Notes under the pieces: generated by a model
Databases searched by the model: none
What the model was told of the DNA's origin: nothing
What the model saw: only the letters and a program-made list of their open reading frames with translations
NCBI RefSeq assembly: GCF_019670005.1
Contig: NZ_AP019783.1
Location: 3,312,150 to 3,376,149 of the forward strand
Origin: Methylomagnum ishizawai
GTDB lineage: Bacteria; Pseudomonadota; Gammaproteobacteria; Methylococcales; Methylococcaceae
Direction: 5' to 3'
Length of the DNA: 64,000 nucleotides
In this document: positions 27,513-37,475 of the stretch, in pieces
Position numbering within the stretch: the stretch's first letter is position 1
Layout of the letters: the number at the start of each line of letters is the position of its first letter
Position numbers and translations under genes: made by a program

Positions 27513-28232
27513 TCAGGCCGGAAGGACGCGCTGGCGCAGGTCGAAACCCGCTTGCCGCAGGGCGAGCAACACCAAGGACACGGCCCCCCCGGCGGAAATA
27601 TGGTCGGTGTTGATGACCAGGTCGAAGTTCTGGGCGTGTTCCAGCGAGCAATGTTCGAAACTGTCGCCGTAGAGGCTCAGGATCGATTTATGGCGCTTGG
27701 TGTTGACCTCGTAGACCTTGCGCTCGGCTTCCAACTGCGGAATGCCCTGCTCCTCGGCCACGCGCTTGGCGCAGACCAGCTTGGAACCGACGATCCGCAC
27801 CCGGAACACCTTGCGCCCGGACAGGATCAGGTGGGCGCCGCGCCCGACCAGGAGGCAATCCTGCTTGGCGAGTTCCAACACGGTGGCGTAGAGCTGGCGG
27901 CGGTAGGTCCGCATCTCGCCCGCCGTACCGGTCAGGAGGCTGTAGAGGAAGGTCGAAACCCCGGCGGACACGGTTTCGTCCTGGGGCTTGAACTTGAAGG
28001 CGTCGATCTTGGCCTGCTTCGCCACCCGCTCCAGGATTTCCTGGTCGTAGAGCGGGATCGCGAGGCAGGAGGCCAGTTGCTCGGCGATGGCCTCGCCCCG
28101 CGCCCCGTAGTCCCGCGACACGGTGATGAGCAAGGGATCGTGCGGCTGGCCGTTGACATGGCGGGCGTCCTGGGTCCCGAAATCCTTGGCGAGGATGGCC
28201 TTGAGGAAGGTGTGGGGGTCTGGGGTGGACAT
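27513..28232 (-). CDS. Cytidylate kinase-like family protein
   Basis: 239 residues. The segment LLITVSRDYGARGEAIAEQLA is a nucleotide-kinase start with a P-loop variant (SRDYGARGE) seen in the cytidylate-kinase-like family (PF13189). LYDQEILERVAKQ and LLVGRGAHLIL are also family segments, and VYEVNTKRHKSILSLYG resembles the lid region. The substrate is unknown; these proteins are not proven CMP kinases. AAGGA lies 6-7 bases upstream of the ATG. It is the first gene of the presumptive operon with atpC-like and ppdK. Confidence 0.85.
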   Translation of the reverse strand: MSTPDPHTFLKAILAKDFGTQDARHVNGQPHDPLLITVSRDYGARGEAIAEQLASCLAIPLYDQEILERVAKQAKIDAFKFKPQDETVSAGVSTFLYSLLTGTAGEMRTYRRQLYATVLELAKQDCLLVGRGAHLILSGRKVFRVRIVGSKLVCAKRVAEEQGIPQLEAERKVYEVNTKRHKSILSLYGDSFEHCSLEHAQNFDLVINTDHISAGGAVSLVLLALRQAGFDLRQRVLPA

Positions 28233-28580
28233 GGGGCTTCCTTGATGGCGGGAACGGTGGTTCCCGGAGTTCCTGGCCCGGACGGTTGTCGATGCGCCCA
28301 GGTCCGCGCCGCCCTGGAATGCGCCAGTCCCGCCGGGCCTTGGCTTCCGGGGCCGACGCTTGAATTATGGCAGCTAATCACGAAAAGTCATGGGGGCTGG
28401 GCTGTCCGGCCCGCATCAAGTTTCCAGCCTTTACATCCGGCCCACCCGCCGCCCCGCTTCCTCCCGGAATCCGCGTCCCCCGCCCGGAGCATTCCATCTC
28501 CGGTGTCATGCCCTTGTCCACATCGGGGTGTTAGGGTAGGTACCGTCATCATCAATCCCTGATTCTGGCGGAGGTGGAAC
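28233..28580. other. Divergent spacer between the ppdK operon and a small membrane protein gene
   Basis: 348 bases. It should hold the promoters of the minus-strand operon and of the small gene at 28581, but no -35/-10 pair is convincing. A 6-base hairpin GGGAAC/GTTCCC lies near 28250. No gene seen. Confidence 0.4.
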
Positions 28581-28718
28581 ATGTTCGACGAATACGGCTT
28601 CCTGGCGGCTTCCATCATACTCCCGGCGGCGCTGATCTTTCTGGTCCATCGGGCGGTGCGGAAACTCCGGGACGCCACAGCGAACCGCCACCCGCCCAGG
28701 TTCAACGCTTCCCCTTGA
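28581..28718 (+). CDS. Very small single-pass membrane protein
   Basis: 45 residues: MFDEYGF, then a hydrophobic helix (LAASIILPAALIFLV) and a basic tail (HRAVRKLRDATANRH). GGAGGTGGAAC, an almost perfect ribosome site, sits directly before the ATG, which is the main support. The last 17 bases overlap the end of the convergent gene (28702). No family recognised. Confidence 0.6.
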   Translation: MFDEYGFLAASIILPAALIFLVHRAVRKLRDATANRHPPRFNASP

Positions 28719-29256
28719 AATGGGCCAAGAGCTTGATCCGTAACGGCACCGTCATCGCCTGGGGCTGGGTGACGGCGATGGTCCAGGTACTGACATGCAG
28801 GAAGGTGCCCGTGAGCCTGCCGTTCTTCTGTACCACGGCGGTCATCTGGTTCTTGGCGCTGACGAGCGTGCCCCCCGAGAAACTCACCCCATACAAGCTC
28901 CCTTGTTGCAGATATCCGGCGAGCATCGATTCGATCACGGTCTGGGTGGGCGTGCCCTTGATCTTGGCCCCGCTCTGCTTCCACACCCCGGAGAACAGTT
29001 GCGTGGCGAACTGGCCGGTGCCGGGGAAGGCCGGGTCCGGGGTGAAGTTCAGGGTATCGGTCTTCGGCAACTGCGGCAGTTGGAACCGGCCCTGCACCGG
29101 CTGGCCGAACGCGGAGACCTTCGGCTTGGGCCTGGGCGTATACACCAAGCCCCATGTGCCCGCCACATCGTTCTTGGCACCCGCCGCACCGGCCTGGACC
29201 GGCGGCAGCAAGGCCAGCGCCAAGGCCATGAATACCGGGATGAAGCGCTTGGACAT
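28702..29256 (-). CDS. Secreted hypothetical protein
   Basis: 184 residues with a clear signal peptide (MSKRFIPVFMALALALLPPVQAGA). The mature part starts DVAGTWGLVYTPRPKPK, a lipocalin- or calycin-like opening strand, and is rich in beta-prone Gly, Thr and Val segments (GVWKQSGAKIKGTP, LYGVSFSGGTLVSAKNQM, GRLTGTFLHVSTW). I do not recognise the family. Periplasmic or outer-membrane location is likely. Its 3' end overlaps the small plus-strand gene. Confidence 0.7.
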   Translation of the reverse strand: MSKRFIPVFMALALALLPPVQAGAAGAKNDVAGTWGLVYTPRPKPKVSAFGQPVQGRFQLPQLPKTDTLNFTPDPAFPGTGQFATQLFSGVWKQSGAKIKGTPTQTVIESMLAGYLQQGSLYGVSFSGGTLVSAKNQMTAVVQKNGRLTGTFLHVSTWTIAVTQPQAMTVPLRIKLLAHFKGKR

Positions 29257-29356
29257 GGCGGACTCCTCGTGATTGTTAGTGTTGGAACGATCCGGCGGGA
29301 AAGCCGCCCCCCGCCGCGATGCCCCTGAGTGTAGGCCAAAATCCCCGGCCCGGTCC

Positions 29357-29524
29357 TCAGGTGTTGTCCCGGATGAATTCCTGCAATTTACGCAGGAGTC
29401 CCACCGTGGAATACGCCATCACCGCGAACAAAATCCATTCCTGGGGCGACACGCTGCTCGGGTCTTCGTCCAGGACCACGATCCCCGCCACCGACGCCAC
29501 GATCATCAGCAAATAATTCACCAT
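29357..29524 (-). CDS. Small two-helix membrane protein
   Basis: 55 residues: helix 1 LLMIVASVAGIVVL, an acidic loop (DEDPSSVSPQEW), helix 2 ILFAVMAYSTVGLL, and a charged tail (RKLQEFIRDNT). GGGGAG lies about 8 bases before the ATG. A longer frame to 29842 runs antisense through mtfA and is rejected. Function unknown. Confidence 0.6.
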   Translation of the reverse strand: MVNYLLMIVASVAGIVVLDEDPSSVSPQEWILFAVMAYSTVGLLRKLQEFIRDNT

Positions 29525-29624
29525 GCCTCGAACTCCCCATGCAGATTGATCTCGATCACGGGCGTTGTAGACCCGGAAGCCATCGGCTAAATTCCATGCC
29601 CCCGCCGATGCCCCGGACCCGCCC

Positions 29625-30431
29625 ATGCTCCCGTTCTTCCGCCGCCTGTTCGCCCGCCCCGCCGCCGGACCGCCACCGCTGGCCGACCCGCTCTGGGCGC
29701 CTTTGGCCGAACTGCCGATCCTCGTTGGCCTGGACGCCGCCGAAACCTCGAAGCTCCGCCAACTCGCCGCCCGCTTCCTCGCCGACAAAATCATCGAACC
29801 CGCCGGCGGCATGGCGCTGGACGACGGCATCCGCGCCCGCATCGCGGTACTCTGCTGCCTGCCGCTCCTGGGGCTGGATCATGGTTGGTATGCGGGCTGG
29901 CGCACCGTGATCGTCTATCCCGGCGCGTTCGTGCGGCCCCGCTCGCAGTTCGACGCTATCGGCGTGATGCATGAATGGGAGGATATCCTCGGCGGCGAAG
30001 CCTGGGAACAGGGCCCCTTGGTGCTGTCCTGGGCCGATGTCGAAGCCTCCGGGCTGTGCGAGGGCTACAACGTGGCGATCCACGAAATGGCCCACAAGCT
30101 GGACCTGCTCAACGGCCCACCCGATGGCTTCCCGCCCCTGCACCGCGATATGAAACGGCGGGAATGGTCGGCGGTATTTTCCCAAGCCTACCAGGATTTC
30201 AACGCCCGGCTGGACGCGGGCGAGGACACCGCCCTCGATCCCTACGCGGCGCAGGAACCGGGCGAGTTCTTCGCCGTCCTCAGCGAATATTTCTTCGAGT
30301 GGCCGGAACTGGTCATGCTGGAATACCCGGAGGTCTACCAGCAACTCGCCCGTTTCTACCGGCAAGACCCGGCGGCGCGGCTACCGCCCTATCCCCGCCC
30401 CGGCGCGGAACCCGTATTGCCAGCCCCCTGA
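29625..30431 (+). CDS. mtfA: MtfA-type zinc-dependent peptidase (M90)
   Basis: 268 residues, normal for the family. The zinc motif HEMAH (153-157) with Glu154 as the catalytic base is followed by KLDLLNGPPDGFPPL, the M90 signature. The conserved EFFAVLSEYFFEWP helix lies further on. In E. coli MtfA binds and inactivates the Mlc (DgsA) glucose repressor and is an aminopeptidase; no Mlc gene is in view, so the partner here is unknown. Cytosolic. Followed 44 bases later by a DUF3298 gene. Confidence 0.9.
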   Translation: MLPFFRRLFARPAAGPPPLADPLWAPLAELPILVGLDAAETSKLRQLAARFLADKIIEPAGGMALDDGIRARIAVLCCLPLLGLDHGWYAGWRTVIVYPGAFVRPRSQFDAIGVMHEWEDILGGEAWEQGPLVLSWADVEASGLCEGYNVAIHEMAHKLDLLNGPPDGFPPLHRDMKRREWSAVFSQAYQDFNARLDAGEDTALDPYAAQEPGEFFAVLSEYFFEWPELVMLEYPEVYQQLARFYRQDPAARLPPYPRPGAEPVLPAP

Positions 30432-30475
30432 GGCGGCGTTATCTTCGCACGCCCCCCAAAACACCGGACGCCGCC

Positions 30476-31498
30476 ATGAGAAAATCCCTAGCGCTCCTAT
30501 CCGCGCTCTGCCTCCCCGCCCTGGCCCAGGCCGGGGGCGAGGTTTACCGCGTGGTGATCGACGGCCACATCCAGGCCATCGCCAGCCTGCGCCTGAACGA
30601 AGGCCGGTACCATGGCCGGATTTATTACGACGCCAGCGGCGCGGACGGCCTGGAACTGGCCGGGACGGCGGGCAAGGACGGCTTCGAGTGGAAAGAAAGC
30701 CTGTGGACCCGCGCCGACAACGACAGCAAACCCACCGGCACCCTCTCCGGCAAACTGTCCGCCGATGGCAAGACCGGCACCGGCACCTGGAACAGCGCCG
30801 ACGGCAAAAAATCCCTGACCCTGGCCCTGACCCGCCTGGCCCACATCGAAACCCTGCCCAGCCCGGATAGCAATGTCTGGGTCGATTTCCCCAAATTCGA
30901 CGATCCGCGCTACGCCAAGCTCAACGGACTCCTGGCGGGCGAGGCCAAACAGAACCTGGCCCAGAACCTCAAATCGGTACAGGACGTGCGGACCGAACTC
31001 CAAGGCGCTCCGGGCGGATCCGCCGCCGAGGACCGGCTGTCCGCCACCACCTCCTGCGATGTCGAAAGCGTGCTGCCGAACACGGTCAGCCTGTTGTGTA
31101 CCGCCTATGAATATTCGGGCGGGGCGCACGGCAATACCGGGCTGGACGCCCGCGACTACGCCATCGGTGCCGACGGCGCGGTCCGCCCGCTCAAGCTGTG
31201 GGATGTGCTGCAAAAATCCCCGGCCCATATCAACAAGCTCTCCAGCCTCATCGTCGCCGAACTCAAGCGCCAGAAAGCCTCCTCGGTGGTGGACGGCGGC
31301 ATCAAGGATTTCACCAAGGAACTCGACAAGGATGAGCTGAGCTTCAGTATCCTGCCGGCCGGGTTGGCCTTCCATTTTTCGCCGTATGCGGTGGCGAGCT
31401 ATGCCGAGGGCCATTTCCGGGCGGTGATCCCCCACCGGGCGCTGGCGGGGCTTTATCGCCAGGATGGACCGCTGGCTTCGCGCAACGCCAAACCCTGA
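30476..31498 (+). CDS. Secreted DUF3298-domain protein
   Basis: 340 residues. Signal peptide MRKSLALLSALCLPALAQA. Residues about 20-125 form a beta-rich domain of Gly/Asp/Lys repeats (TGTLSGKLSADGKTGTGTW). The C-terminal ~220 residues carry the DUF3298 pattern: YEYSGGAHGNT, then LWDVLQ, and FHFSPYAVASYAEGHF. Related domains occur in RsiV-type anti-sigma/lysozyme-binding proteins and lipoproteins; whether this one binds lysozyme is unknown. ATG at 30476, with a downstream cupin gene 10 bases away. Confidence 0.82.
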   Translation: MRKSLALLSALCLPALAQAGGEVYRVVIDGHIQAIASLRLNEGRYHGRIYYDASGADGLELAGTAGKDGFEWKESLWTRADNDSKPTGTLSGKLSADGKTGTGTWNSADGKKSLTLALTRLAHIETLPSPDSNVWVDFPKFDDPRYAKLNGLLAGEAKQNLAQNLKSVQDVRTELQGAPGGSAAEDRLSATTSCDVESVLPNTVSLLCTAYEYSGGAHGNTGLDARDYAIGADGAVRPLKLWDVLQKSPAHINKLSSLIVAELKRQKASSVVDGGIKDFTKELDKDELSFSILPAGLAFHFSPYAVASYAEGHFRAVIPHRALAGLYRQDGPLASRNAKP

Positions 31499-31508
31499 AG
31501 GCCCGCCC

Positions 31509-31997
31509 ATGTCCGAACCCAAAACCATCGCCGCCGCCGACCTCCGCGCACTCAGCGCCACCGCCGCCGCCCTGCCCCGGCTGCGCAAGAACCTCAACCT
31601 GCATCCGACCTTGGAAGACCCGGTGCAGCGCCTCTTCAACGCCCTGGCCCCCGGTACCTATGTCCGGCCCCACCGCCACGCCGCGTGGGAACTAATGCTG
31701 GCGGTGCGCGGGGCGTTTTCGATCTTGATTTTCGACGATGCGGGACGGGTGGGGGAACGCATCGAGCTTTCCGCGACGCAAGGCGCGCTCGCCCTGGAAA
31801 TCCCGGCCCAGACTTGGCACGCCGCCGTGGTCATGGTCCCGGATACGGTGATGTTCGAGGTGAAACCCGGCCCTTATCGCGCCGTCGCGGAACAGGATTG
31901 CGCGGCCTGGGCACCCGCCGAGGGCGCGGCGGCGGCGGACTTGCTGGAACGGTGGTACCGGACGGCGCGGGCGGGGGAACAAGCACCCGCCTGGTGA
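31509..31997 (+). CDS. WbuC-like cupin protein
   Basis: 162 residues from ATG 31509. A cupin fold with the metal-site motif RPHRHAAWELMLAVRG and the second-motif region QTWHAAVVMVP. NALAPGTYVRPHRH resembles WbuC proteins, small cupins often found near O-antigen or capsule genes. It lies 10 bases after the DUF3298 gene, so probably the same transcript. Enzymatic role unknown. Confidence 0.8.
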   Translation: MSEPKTIAAADLRALSATAAALPRLRKNLNLHPTLEDPVQRLFNALAPGTYVRPHRHAAWELMLAVRGAFSILIFDDAGRVGERIELSATQGALALEIPAQTWHAAVVMVPDTVMFEVKPGPYRAVAEQDCAAWAPAEGAAAADLLERWYRTARAGEQAPAW

Positions 31998-32059
31998 AGG
32001 GGTTTGCAACATATCCGGGTCCCGGCAAGCCTCCGCCGCGAACCACCCGTCCCGGAGGA

Positions 32060-33421
32060 TTACCCCCGCCCTCCCGCGAACAAACCCAAGCCGCCCGGAT
32101 AGTCGTAGCCTGGAAACCAGGGATTGCCCTTCGCGCCGGTCTGCCAGCCCAAGACCTCGGCCAGCACCCGCCGGTAATCGGTGATGACGGCGAGATCGAC
32201 GCCCTCTTCCAATTGCCCGGTCCGCAAACCCGGCCAGGGTCCATAACACCGCCCGCCCGCCACCTTGCCGCCCAACACCGCCATCAAGCCCCCCCGGCCA
32301 TGGTCGGTGCCCTGGCTCTTGTTGTTGGCGACCACCTGGGCGATTTGGTCGGGGGCCTTGGCGGTGCGGGTCCAGACCTTCGCGATCCGCCCGGCCAGTT
32401 CCGGCGGCGCGTTCGGCCCGACGAAGCGGCGGCACAGCTTCCCGGCCAGATGGCGGGCGGTGGCGGGATGGTGGGCGACCAAGTCCAACACCTTGCGGCC
32501 ACCGTCCAGGGCGGCGGCGAAGGGGGTGAATTCCTGGCCCAGCACCCGCTTTTGATAGCCATCGTGCCAGGTCTCGACATAGGCGAAACGCCCGGTGGCG
32601 GGCAGTTTGCGCTGGCCGTCCAAGGCCGTGCCATCCTCGACCGCCCAGCCGGTGAAGGCGCGGGCCGCTTCGTAGACATCCTGGTCGATATAGCCCTCGG
32701 GCCGGCCTTCCACGGCACCCGGCACATCGCGCCAACGGTTGTACTTGTCGTTCAGATAGGCGTCGCGGCCCAGGGTATGCAGCTCGAACAGCTCGCGGGC
32801 GTAATTCTCGTTGGCGGCCCCGGCGCGGGAAGAACGGTTCGACAGGTAATACAGCATCGCCGTGGCACCGGCCACGGCCTCCAGCGAGACGCGGAAATTG
32901 CCCAGGGCGTGCTTGCGAATCACTTCGCGGTCATAGACCGGCAAAGCCACCGCGATTTATAGGGGACCGTAGGCGTTGACATTGAAATGGTCGTGCCAGA
33001 ACTGGACCAGCACCTCGCGCAGGGGATAGCGGCTATAGATGGCACGGATCAAGGTGGCGGCGACCACCTCGTTGCGGGGCCAGGCCCGTTCGGCGGGATG
33101 GAGGGGCTGGGCGTCCAGCAAGGGCCAGAGCGCCCCGATGGGCCGGTCCAGGCTGGCGAGGGGCCGCTGTTCATTGACGGCGGGCCAATGCGCGTCGGCG
33201 GGATATTTGATATTGAGCCGGACCTGGGCGAGGCGCTTGAGGACTTCGGGATCGTCGCCCGGCGGCGGGGCCAATTGCGTTTCCAGCCAAGGCCCGAAAC
33301 CCCGCGCCGCGAACGCCTCCAGATCGGCGGGACCGGGACCATAGCCGAACCGGCCCAACACCAAACGGGCGAATCCGCCGCCCCCGCCTTGCTCCGCCAT
33401 ACCGTGGGACTCCCTTGCCAT
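32060..33421 (-). pseudogene. DUF1800::DUF1501 chimera interrupted by an in-frame stop
   Basis: Reading from ATG 33421, the first part is a DUF1800 N-terminus (ARLVLGRFGYGP, FWHDHFNVNAYGPL) ended by TAA at 32957-32959. The same frame continues without a shift: IAVALPVYDREVIRKHALGNFR and ANENYARELFELHTLGRD are DUF1800. It then switches at QIAQVV/ANNKSQGTDHG to the C-terminal part of a DUF1501 protein (GGLMAVLGGKVAGG, DYRRVLAEVLGWQT). A large in-frame deletion must have fused the ends of a DUF1800-DUF1501 operon like the intact one at 42857-45478. Start codon and stop fit one decayed gene; a sequencing error could explain the stop but not the fusion. Confidence 0.85.
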
Positions 33422-33576
33422 CCTGTCACCGGCCTCGAATCTAGGACCGATCCGGCCCGGAACCGGGCATGATTATGGACGCGGCCCGAACGCTTGCCCA
33501 TCCCCCAGACCCGCGCCAACGCAAACGGGGATGGCATCGCAGCGGGCGACACCATCCCCGTCCGGGATTTCCAGGC

Positions 33577-36500
33577 TTATTCCGCGGCGGGAGCGGGCTT
33601 GGCCTCCTCAGCGCCGGGGTCGGCGGTGGCCGGGGCCGGAGCGGGTTCGGCCTCCTCCACGCCGGGGGTGGCGGCTGCCGCGACCGGCGCGGGCTTGGCC
33701 TCCTCAACGCCGGGGTCGGTGGTTTCCGCGACCGGCGCGGGTTCGGGCGCTGCGACCGCGGCGACCACCTCGGGTTCGGGGGCGGGCGGTTCGGCGACCT
33801 CGGCGGACTCGGGCGTCACAGGCACGGGAACGGCGGCTTCGGAAACGGCGGATTCCGTGGCTGCGGGAACCTCGGGCACTTCGGGCACGGTGGTTTCGCT
33901 TTCGACCATCCCGGACGCGGTGGATTCATTGGAATCTTCGGCCACCGTGGGCGTTTCAAGCCCGGCCACCTCGGACGCCTCGACGGCTTCGGCCGGCGCG
34001 GGTCCGGGCTCATCCGCCACTTCGGCGACCATAGCGACCGCGGGCGCATCGACAGCCCCAGGCCCGGCGGGCTCGGCCTCATCGGGAACCGCGGCCTCCT
34101 CCACCTTGGAAGCGGCTTCCAACATCGTCGGCACTTCCGCCTCGACAACGCCCTCGACCACCGGCGTTCCGGCTTCCGGCGCTTCGGGCACCGCGACCGG
34201 CTCGGGAACGACCGCTTCCGCGCCTTGGAACAGGGAAGCCGCGGCTTCCGGTGCCTCCGGGGTTGGCTCCGCCACGACCGTCTCCGCGCCGACATCGGCC
34301 AGGGCTTCTTCCACATCCTCCGCCAAATCTTCGCCTTCACCCTCGGTGTCGGCGAAACCCGGCTCGCCGGTTCCGTCAGCCGCGGGCTTGTCGCGCCGCC
34401 CTCCCCGCCCACGACGGCGGCTGGATGCCCGGCGCAAAGGATTGCGGCGCACCGGCCGCGACTCGGCCTCGCCCTCCCCGCTGTCGGCGGACTCCGGTTC
34501 CACCTCCTCGGCGACCGGCGCTTCGCCTTCCGCCTGGGGCGGGATCGCCCATTCGGGATCGTCTTCCGAACCCGGTGCCGGGGCGAAGGTGAACGTCACC
34601 CTGGGCGTCCGTTGGGGACGGGAACCGCGCTCGCGGGGCGCGGCCTCGGGAGCCTCGTCCGGTCCGGCGGCGGGAGCTGGCTCGAAGTCCGGCACCTCCG
34701 CCGCGGTTTCGGCGAGGGGCGCGACGGACTCCTCGACGCCTTCCCCGGCGGCGTCCTGGAACGGCTCGGGACCGCGCGGCGCATAGCCATCCCGGCGCTG
34801 GCGGCGGCGGCGCGAATTGCCGCGGCGACCGCCTTCGCGGGATTTGCGCTCGCCGTTCTGGGCCTCGTCGAACGGAGGCACGCCTTCCCGGATTTCTTCC
34901 TCGGGCTCGGGCGGCTCGGCAAAGGCGGGCGCGGGCGGGGCCGGACGCGGCGGCTTGGGTTCCGGGTAGCGCTGCTGCCGGTATTCGCCCCGTGGCGGCC
35001 TGGGTCCACGGGGTTGCGGCGGCATCGGCGCGGGGGGTTGGACCGTGGGTGGAATTTGTGGCGCGGGCGCGGGACTGGGTTCGGCGGCGGCGCGGACTTC
35101 CGGTTCCTCCTCGGGCTTGTTGCCGGTGAGGATGGTCCAGAAGCGCTTGATCAAGCCACCGCCGCTGGCGCGCGCCACCGTGTCGACGGTGGGCGCGGGC
35201 TGGGTCGGCATGAATTCCTTGACGGCGGGTTCGGTGCCACCATTGCCGCCCTGGGGTTCCCGGCCATACTTGGCGGTTTCGGGTTCGGCGGGCTTGGCGA
35301 TTTGGTAGCTGGGCCGCTTCTCGACCTCCTCTTCCGGGCCGGAGGTGCGGACGCGCTGAACCTCGTAGGCCGGGGTTTCCAGCTGCTTGCTGGGCACGAT
35401 GATGATGGAGACGCTATGGCGCTTCTCCACATCCTGCACGCTGGGCCGCTTCTCGTTGAGCAGGTAGGTGGCGGAATCCACCGGCAGATAGGCGATCACC
35501 TTGGCGGTGTTCTTCTTCATCGCCTCTTCTTCGATCAGGCGCAGCACGGCGAGCGCCAAGGATTCCACGCTGCGCACCGAACCCTGGCCATGGCAGCGCG
35601 GGCAGGTCAAGAGGCTGGATTCGCCCAAGGAAGGCCGCAGGCGCTGGCGCGACATCTCCAACAGGCCGAAGCGGGAAATCCGCCCCAGTTGGATGCGGGC
35701 GCGGTCGGCCTTGATGGCGTCGCGCAGGCGGTTCTCGACCGCCCGCTGGTTGCGCGACGCCATCATGTCGATGAAGTCGATCACGAACAGCCCGCCCAGG
35801 TCGCGGAGGCGCAATTGGCGGGCGATCTCGTCGGCGGCTTCGAGATTGGTGTTGAGCGCGGTTTCCTCGATATCGCCGCCCTTGGTGGCGCGGGCCGAGT
35901 TGATATCGATGGCGGTCAGGGCTTCGGCGTGGTCGATCACGATGGCACCGCCGGACGGCAAGGGCACTTCGCGGGCGTAGGCCAGTTCGATCTGGCTTTC
36001 GATCTGGTAGCGGCTGAACAGCGGCACATTGTCGCGGTAGAGCCGGGCCTTCTGGATGAACTGCGGCATCACCTGCTGCAAGAAGCTCTTGACCAGCTTG
36101 AAGGTGGGTTCGCTGTCGATGAGGATTTCATCGATATCGCCGCGCAGATGGTCCCGGAGGGCGCGGATGATGACATTGCTTTCCTGGAACACCAGGAAGG
36201 GCGCGGTCTTCTCCTTGGACGAGCGCTCGATGGCCTCCCACAGTTGCAGCAGGTAGTTCAAATCCCACTGCAATTCCTCGGCGGATTTGCCGCCGCCCGC
36301 CGTGCGCACGATCAGGCCCATGCCCTCGGGGATTTCGAGCTGGCTCATCACCTCGCGCATATCGGAGCGGATATCGCCCTCGATGCGGCGGGAAATGCCG
36401 CCCGCCCTGGGGTTGTTGGGCATCAGCACCAGATAGCTGCCCGCGAGGCTGATATAGGCGGTGAGGGCCGCGCCCTTGGTCCCGCGTTCTTCCTTCTCGA

Positions 36501-36813
36501 CCTGGACGATGACCTCCTGGCCTTCGCGGAGCAGGTTCTTGATTTCGCGGCGGGTATAGTCCTCGTCCAGGGAGCCCCCGAGATAATTGGGGGTGATTTC
36601 CTTGAAGGGCAGGAAACCGTGGCGCTCCGACCCGAAGTTGACGAAAGCGGCCTCCAGGCTGGGTTCCACGCGGGTGATGATGCCCTTGTAGATATTGGCT
36701 TTTTTCTGCTCCTTGGAAGGGACTTCGATATCGAAATCGTAGAGTTTCTGTCCATCCACCAACGCGACCCGGAGTTCCTCGGGCTGCGTGGCATTGATTA
36801 GCATTCTTCTCAT
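33577..36813 (-). CDS. rne: Ribonuclease E
   Basis: 1078 residues from [10 protein letters not shown], the standard RNase E/G start. S1 domain in residues about 35-125 ([19 protein letters not shown]), then the RNase H-like and 5'-sensor regions. Catalytic Asp303 and Asp346 regions are [16 protein letters not shown] and the following [13 protein letters not shown]. The Zn-link CPRCHGQG is at about 404. The C-terminal ~450 residues are Pro/Ala/Glu-rich low complexity, the degradosome scaffold. Endonuclease of mRNA decay and rRNA/tRNA processing. The frame extends upstream to 37080, but conservation begins here. Divergent from rluC, as in many Gammaproteobacteria. Confidence 0.95.
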   Translation of the reverse strand: MRRMLINATQPEELRVALVDGQKLYDFDIEVPSKEQKKANIYKGIITRVEPSLEAAFVNFGSERHGFLPFKEITPNYLGGSLDEDYTRREIKNLLREGQEVIVQVEKEERGTKGAALTAYISLAGSYLVLMPNNPRAGGISRRIEGDIRSDMREVMSQLEIPEGMGLIVRTAGGGKSAEELQWDLNYLLQLWEAIERSSKEKTAPFLVFQESNVIIRALRDHLRGDIDEILIDSEPTFKLVKSFLQQVMPQFIQKARLYRDNVPLFSRYQIESQIELAYAREVPLPSGGAIVIDHAEALTAIDINSARATKGGDIEETALNTNLEAADEIARQLRLRDLGGLFVIDFIDMMASRNQRAVENRLRDAIKADRARIQLGRISRFGLLEMSRQRLRPSLGESSLLTCPRCHGQGSVRSVESLALAVLRLIEEEAMKKNTAKVIAYLPVDSATYLLNEKRPSVQDVEKRHSVSIIIVPSKQLETPAYEVQRVRTSGPEEEVEKRPSYQIAKPAEPETAKYGREPQGGNGGTEPAVKEFMPTQPAPTVDTVARASGGGLIKRFWTILTGNKPEEEPEVRAAAEPSPAPAPQIPPTVQPPAPMPPQPRGPRPPRGEYRQQRYPEPKPPRPAPPAPAFAEPPEPEEEIREGVPPFDEAQNGERKSREGGRRGNSRRRRQRRDGYAPRGPEPFQDAAGEGVEESVAPLAETAAEVPDFEPAPAAGPDEAPEAAPRERGSRPQRTPRVTFTFAPAPGSEDDPEWAIPPQAEGEAPVAEEVEPESADSGEGEAESRPVRRNPLRRASSRRRGRGGRRDKPAADGTGEPGFADTEGEGEDLAEDVEEALADVGAETVVAEPTPEAPEAAASLFQGAEAVVPEPVAVPEAPEAGTPVVEGVVEAEVPTMLEAASKVEEAAVPDEAEPAGPGAVDAPAVAMVAEVADEPGPAPAEAVEASEVAGLETPTVAEDSNESTASGMVESETTVPEVPEVPAATESAVSEAAVPVPVTPESAEVAEPPAPEPEVVAAVAAPEPAPVAETTDPGVEEAKPAPVAAAATPGVEEAEPAPAPATADPGAEEAKPAPAAE

Positions 36814-37475
36814 TCGGCTGTTCCTTTGGCGTCTTCCCGTGAAAGCCGGGCAAGTGGTCTCGCAGCCATTGTTATTTTGGGTCAAGGCTTGACCTTCGAT
36901 GCGCCCTGGGGGGAGTCTCACCCCCGCCGGGCGGGGCCGCATCCCGCTGGATGCGGGGGGCGTCACTTGCCGGCCTTCCGGGCCGCGTGATGTTCGCTCA
37001 TCGTGGGTCGAGCGAAAAAACCCTTTACGTCGTACCTGGCCAGGTCCATGGGCAAACACCGCGGCGGCGGAACACCCCACCCGCCCCGGCCGGCACCTGC
37101 GCGCCGGGGGAAACCAGCCCAGGAAAACCGTTCACGCGGGAATTCGTAAGCGCCCGCACGCGGCACCGGGCCGTGTGGTGTCCGGTCGGCCACCGAAGGG
37201 GGCGGGTATGGAAACGGCGTTGGATGCGTGCCGTGGCGTGAATGGGATGTCTGCCTCCCATAACCGCGGGCGGATCCGCATGGACTGGGATGGATCGGGC
37301 TGTAGGGCGGCGGGGATAGCGCCGTTCCGCGATGATGGTTATTCCCTGGCCGATCCCCGTCCCCCACTTTGGGTATCGGGCGGACTGGGCCGGGATCGAA
37401 TAACAACCATTGGCAACTATAGCAATCCCCGGCGAAAGCATCAATTTAAGCGGCGAAACTGCTATTATGCCGGCC
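36814..37475. other. Divergent rne/rluC intergenic region with structured rne leader
   Basis: 662 bases without a gene. Next to rne are GC-rich inverted segments (about 36905-36960, for example GCATCC...GGATGC), consistent with a long structured rne 5' UTR such as E. coli uses for autoregulation. The rluC-proximal end is more AT-rich, with a -10-like TATTAT near 37463. Open frames here have no ribosome site. Confidence 0.45.

Noticed and set aside
32957-32959. Recoding (selenocysteine/pyrrolysine or readthrough) at the internal stop of the DUF1800 chimera
   Set aside because: The stop is TAA, not TGA or TAG, and the gene is also fused by deletion, so decay is simpler.
33469-36801. 1110-codon plus-strand Gly/Arg-rich ORF
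   Set aside because: Antisense to the acidic Pro/Ala/Glu-rich tail of RNase E; low complexity is inherited from it.
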